A DNA stretch of 8,534 bases from Methyloglobulus sp. Its GTDB lineage: Bacteria > Pseudomonadota > Gammaproteobacteria > Methylococcales > Methylomonadaceae. The position numbers were made by a program, and so were the translations under genes. A model generated the notes under the pieces. The model was not told where the DNA came from. It worked only from the letters and a program-made list of their open reading frames with translations, and searched no databases. Numbering within the stretch: position 1 is the stretch's first letter; every line of letters begins with the position of its first letter. Below, in pieces: positions 6,935-8,534 of this stretch. The stretch spans positions 1 through 8,534 of the forward strand of contig JABFSV010000350.1 in assembly GCA_013140405.1 (NCBI GenBank). Direction: 5' to 3'.

Positions 6935-7652
6935 GCAAGTAATACCCGTCATCGACCTAAAAAATGGACTGGTCGTCCATGCAAAACAAGGCAATCGTGA
7001 TGATTATGCAGCATTAAAATCTGAATTATGCAAATCCTCAGATATTTTTGATGTAGTCGATGCGTTTCGGACGCTTTTCCGCTCTCCGACTATCTACATT
7101 GCAGACCTCAACGCGATTACACGGCAAGGCAATAATGGCGCTTTGTTAGCTACCGTGCTAGCCTCTTTCCCGAATATCACATTTTGGATAGATGGTGGCT
7201 ATCCCTTATGCAATGACAACTTAATTAAGTTCGACAATTTTATGCCCGTGTTGGGTAGTGAATCTTTTCATGACGAAAATGTTTCTGACATCAAAAAATT
7301 TAACCAAAACTTTATTCTGTCCCTAGACTATTCATCGACAGGCGAATTGGGTGCTAAAACATTGTTTTCCGAGCAGGAGTTATGGCCTGAAAATATTATC
7401 ATCATGAGCTTACCTAAAGTCGGCAGCAATCAAGGCCCTGATTTGGATAGGTTATCTACTTACCGTAAACAATACCGCCAACGAAATATCATCGCTGCTG
7501 GCGGGATAAGAGATAGTGAAGATTTAAGAACGTTAGAACAAATAGGCATCGAGACAGCCCTAGTCGCCACTGCACTGCATAATGGTAAAATCAGCCCCGA
7601 TGAGATTGCAACAAACAGGCAAAAAAATACCCCGCAAGCGGGGTATTTTTAA
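6933..7652 (+). CDS. HisA-related TIM-barrel protein of unknown function (H4MPT-associated hisA/hisF family)
   Basis: A 239-residue cytoplasmic protein. Seen: a HisA-like first strand MQVIPVIDLKNG with Asp8 in the catalytic position, IYIADLNAI at 54-62, SLDYSSTG at 130-137 with Asp132 in the place of the second catalytic Asp, AAGGIRD at 188-194 (phosphate-loop GGI) and a final ALVATALHNGKI at 209-220. Differences from true HisA (ProFAR isomerase): the TDIxRDGT motif is replaced by MSLPKVGS at 158-165, so the catalytic Thr and the RDG are gone, and the last phosphate-loop Gly is Ala212. This matches the HisA/HisF-related group (COG1411 type) I recall in methanogens and H4MPT-using bacteria, whose function I do not know to be established. 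Neighbours suggest a step in C1-cofactor synthesis. The start is set by the HisA-like N-terminus; no Shine-Dalgarno is visible. The last eight codons form part of a terminator hairpin. Confidence 0.85.
   Translation: MQVIPVIDLKNGLVVHAKQGNRDDYAALKSELCKSSDIFDVVDAFRTLFRSPTIYIADLNAITRQGNNGALLATVLASFPNITFWIDGGYPLCNDNLIKFDNFMPVLGSESFHDENVSDIKKFNQNFILSLDYSSTGELGAKTLFSEQELWPENIIIMSLPKVGSNQGPDLDRLSTYRKQYRQRNIIAAGGIRDSEDLRTLEQIGIETALVATALHNGKISPDEIATNRQKNTPQAGYF
7621..7650. terminator. Bidirectional rho-independent terminator shared by the HisA-like gene and fae
   Basis: A perfect stem TACCCCG (7628-7634) / CGGGGTA (7639-7645) has loop CAAG and is flanked by seven A on the left and five T on the right, which can extend the stem. 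It gives a T-run in both directions (five on the plus strand, seven on the minus). On the plus strand it lies within the last codons of the HisA-like gene, overlapping its TAA; on the minus strand it begins 26 bases after the fae stop. Confidence 0.9.
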
Positions 7653-7676
7653 CATCTTACTCTAACAGCAGAACGC

Positions 7677-8186
7677 TTAGTTAGGAGCGAACGGATGTTT
7701 TGCAGTAGCTTTAGCTGTCACAACTTCAGCTGCTGTTGGTGAACCAGCGACAGCGCGTTGTAATGCTTCTTTAGTCGCATCGTAGTTGAATTTTTGGATT
7801 TTAGCATCGTCTTCAGCAGCCCAGTGGATGAATACACCCACGGCTACGAACAAGTCATCAGCTTCATCAGCAGGGATGGTGCCGTCTTCTACACAATCAG
7901 CAACAGCCATAGCTACGCCGCGTTGTGCTGGGCCAAACATTTGTACGGCTTGTTTAGCGCCTTTGATAGTGACTTTATTGAACATGACAGTTGCTGGTTT
8001 AACCATCAGGTTAGGAGCAACCACAGCCAACAAACTGGAAAAACCATCTTTGTTGTTAGTCAAGCAGTTTGCAAACGCTGTTTCTGCCGCTGAACCTCTT
8101 GGCCCGATGATCAAATCGATATGAGCCACTTCGTTGCCGTCACCTATCAATGATTCGCCAACGCACATTTTGTTAATTTTCGCCAT
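7677..8186 (-). CDS. fae: Formaldehyde-activating enzyme
   Basis: A 169-residue cytoplasmic enzyme that condenses formaldehyde with (dephospho)tetrahydromethanopterin to methylene-H4MPT, the entry step of the H4MPT-linked formaldehyde oxidation and detoxification route. Seen: near-continuous agreement with the bacterial Fae I recall, including [20 protein letters not shown] at 9-28, [18 protein letters not shown] at 57-74, [14 protein letters not shown] at 82-95, IPADEADDL and [20 protein letters not shown]. His22 in NEVAHID is the conserved active-site histidine. Length is normal for the family (about 170) and the gene looks intact. The start ATG at 8186 has a strong ribosome site. The gene lies 39 bases downstream of a CitG-like gene on the same strand and ends before a strong terminator; high expression is expected from the family role. 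Confidence 0.98.
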   Translation of the reverse strand: MAKINKMCVGESLIGDGNEVAHIDLIIGPRGSAAETAFANCLTNNKDGFSSLLAVVAPNLMVKPATVMFNKVTIKGAKQAVQMFGPAQRGVAMAVADCVEDGTIPADEADDLFVAVGVFIHWAAEDDAKIQKFNYDATKEALQRAVAGSPTAAEVVTAKATAKHPFAPN

Positions 8187-8193
8187 GCTTATA

Positions 8194-8202
8194 TTCCCCT
8201 CT
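8194..8202 (-). promoter_or_regulatory. Strong ribosome binding site of fae
   Basis: AGAGGGGAA on the minus strand lies seven bases before the fae ATG. It is the most complete Shine-Dalgarno sequence in the window, in keeping with an abundant enzyme. Confidence 0.8.
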
Positions 8203-8225
8203 GAAGAATTGTATAAAAAGAATTA

Positions 8226-8534
8226 CTAATTTTTTGTTTGGTTTGAACAAAATCTTGCTGAAGATTTATCAGTATTTATGTTGGTTAAAAACTCCTCGAT
8301 AAGTACTGACAATATAGTCGCTACAGTCATATCAGCTGTAGTACCAGGATTAACACCGATTGATTTAAACTCTGTATCCAGGCAAAAAAGTGGTTTCTTT
8401 AATTGCGCCGAGTCAGTTGCTTGACCAAACTCCTCGAGAAATTGCCGCATCCTTACTGCAACCCATTCTGTGTACTTATTCCCATGCTTTCTTTCGATAT
8501 GACTATCGGGATATTGGCTTAGCAATTCCGCATA
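8226..8534 (-). CDS. Triphosphoribosyl-dephospho-CoA synthase-like (CitG/MdcB family) protein, 5'-partial
   Basis: Only the C-terminal 102 codons are in the window. The frame stays open to base 8534 (YAELLSQYPD...), and the TTG at 8525 is a Leu codon, not a start. Seen: the CitG-family motif PDSHIERKHG (8481-8510) and the glycine/metal-site region GVNPGTTADMTVA (about 8322-8358), followed by a hydrophobic helix and a short charged tail ending with TAG. CitG uses ATP and dephospho-CoA to make a ribosyl-linked prosthetic-group precursor, releasing adenine. No citrate or malonate decarboxylase genes are nearby, while fae follows after 37-39 bases on the same strand. In methylotrophs, members of this family sit among H4MPT genes. 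I infer a role in cofactor synthesis, perhaps the ribosyl transfer that gives the alpha-ribofuranosyl unit of H4MPT; that is a hypothesis. Confidence 0.85.
   Translation of the reverse strand, partial: YAELLSQYPDSHIERKHGNKYTEWVAVRMRQFLEEFGQATDSAQLKKPLFCLDTEFKSIGVNPGTTADMTVATILSVLIEEFLTNINTDKSSARFCSNQTKN

Noticed and set aside
6933..7652. Calling this gene hisA (ProFAR isomerase)
   Set aside because: The Thr/RDG motif is lost, the last phosphate loop is altered and no other his genes are nearby.
7786..8124. Plus-strand open frames opposite fae
   Set aside because: Fae on the minus strand matches its family over the full length; the opposing frames show no recognisable domain and are shadows.

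Overview
The window looks like chromosomal DNA from an aerobic methylotrophic proteobacterium, most likely a gammaproteobacterial methanotroph (Methylococcales). The best evidence is an intact formaldehyde-activating enzyme (Fae) gene next to genes that track with tetrahydromethanopterin (H4MPT)- and methanofuran-type C1 carriers, together with moderate G+C content and periplasmic c-type cytochrome and SCO genes. The genus is an inference and cannot be fixed from this sequence. I saw no mobile element, CRISPR array, tRNA or rRNA.

Left part (1-1908, + strand): the 3' portion of a large secreted subtilisin-like (S8) protease. Its catalytic domain carries the oxyanion Asn and the active-site Ser. 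It is followed by four tandem cadherin/Ig-like repeats with NDxD-type, probably calcium-binding, loops. The 5' end, with the catalytic Asp and His, lies outside the window.

Middle part (1972-4820, + strand): a compact three-gene set in one direction. It encodes a membrane-anchored periplasmic protein of unknown function, a fusion of a cytochrome c domain to a type I periplasmic binding protein, and a SCO-family copper/thiol protein. All three products are predicted to act outside the cytoplasmic membrane and no permease or ATPase gene is present. This suggests a ligand- or redox-linked periplasmic module rather than an importer. It is the least explained part of the window.

Right part (4837-8534): C1-cofactor genes. 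An MfnF-like ASKHA-fold protein and an MfnD-like ATP-grasp ligase overlap by 11 bases on the minus strand and probably make the methanofuran analogue (methylofuran) of bacteria. Divergent from them, about 25-50 bases away, is a HisA-related TIM-barrel protein of unknown function that keeps the catalytic Asp residues of HisA but has lost its Thr/RDG motif. It converges on fae, and the two share a bidirectional hairpin terminator that lies inside the last codons of the HisA-like gene. Upstream of fae, on the same strand, is the 3' part of a CitG/MdcB-family gene (triphosphoribosyl-dephospho-CoA synthase-like), which runs off the right edge.

Taken together, Fae captures formaldehyde on H4MPT, and the surrounding genes probably supply the two cofactors (H4MPT type and methanofuran type) needed to oxidise it to formate. 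Gene-free stretches are all under 70 bases.
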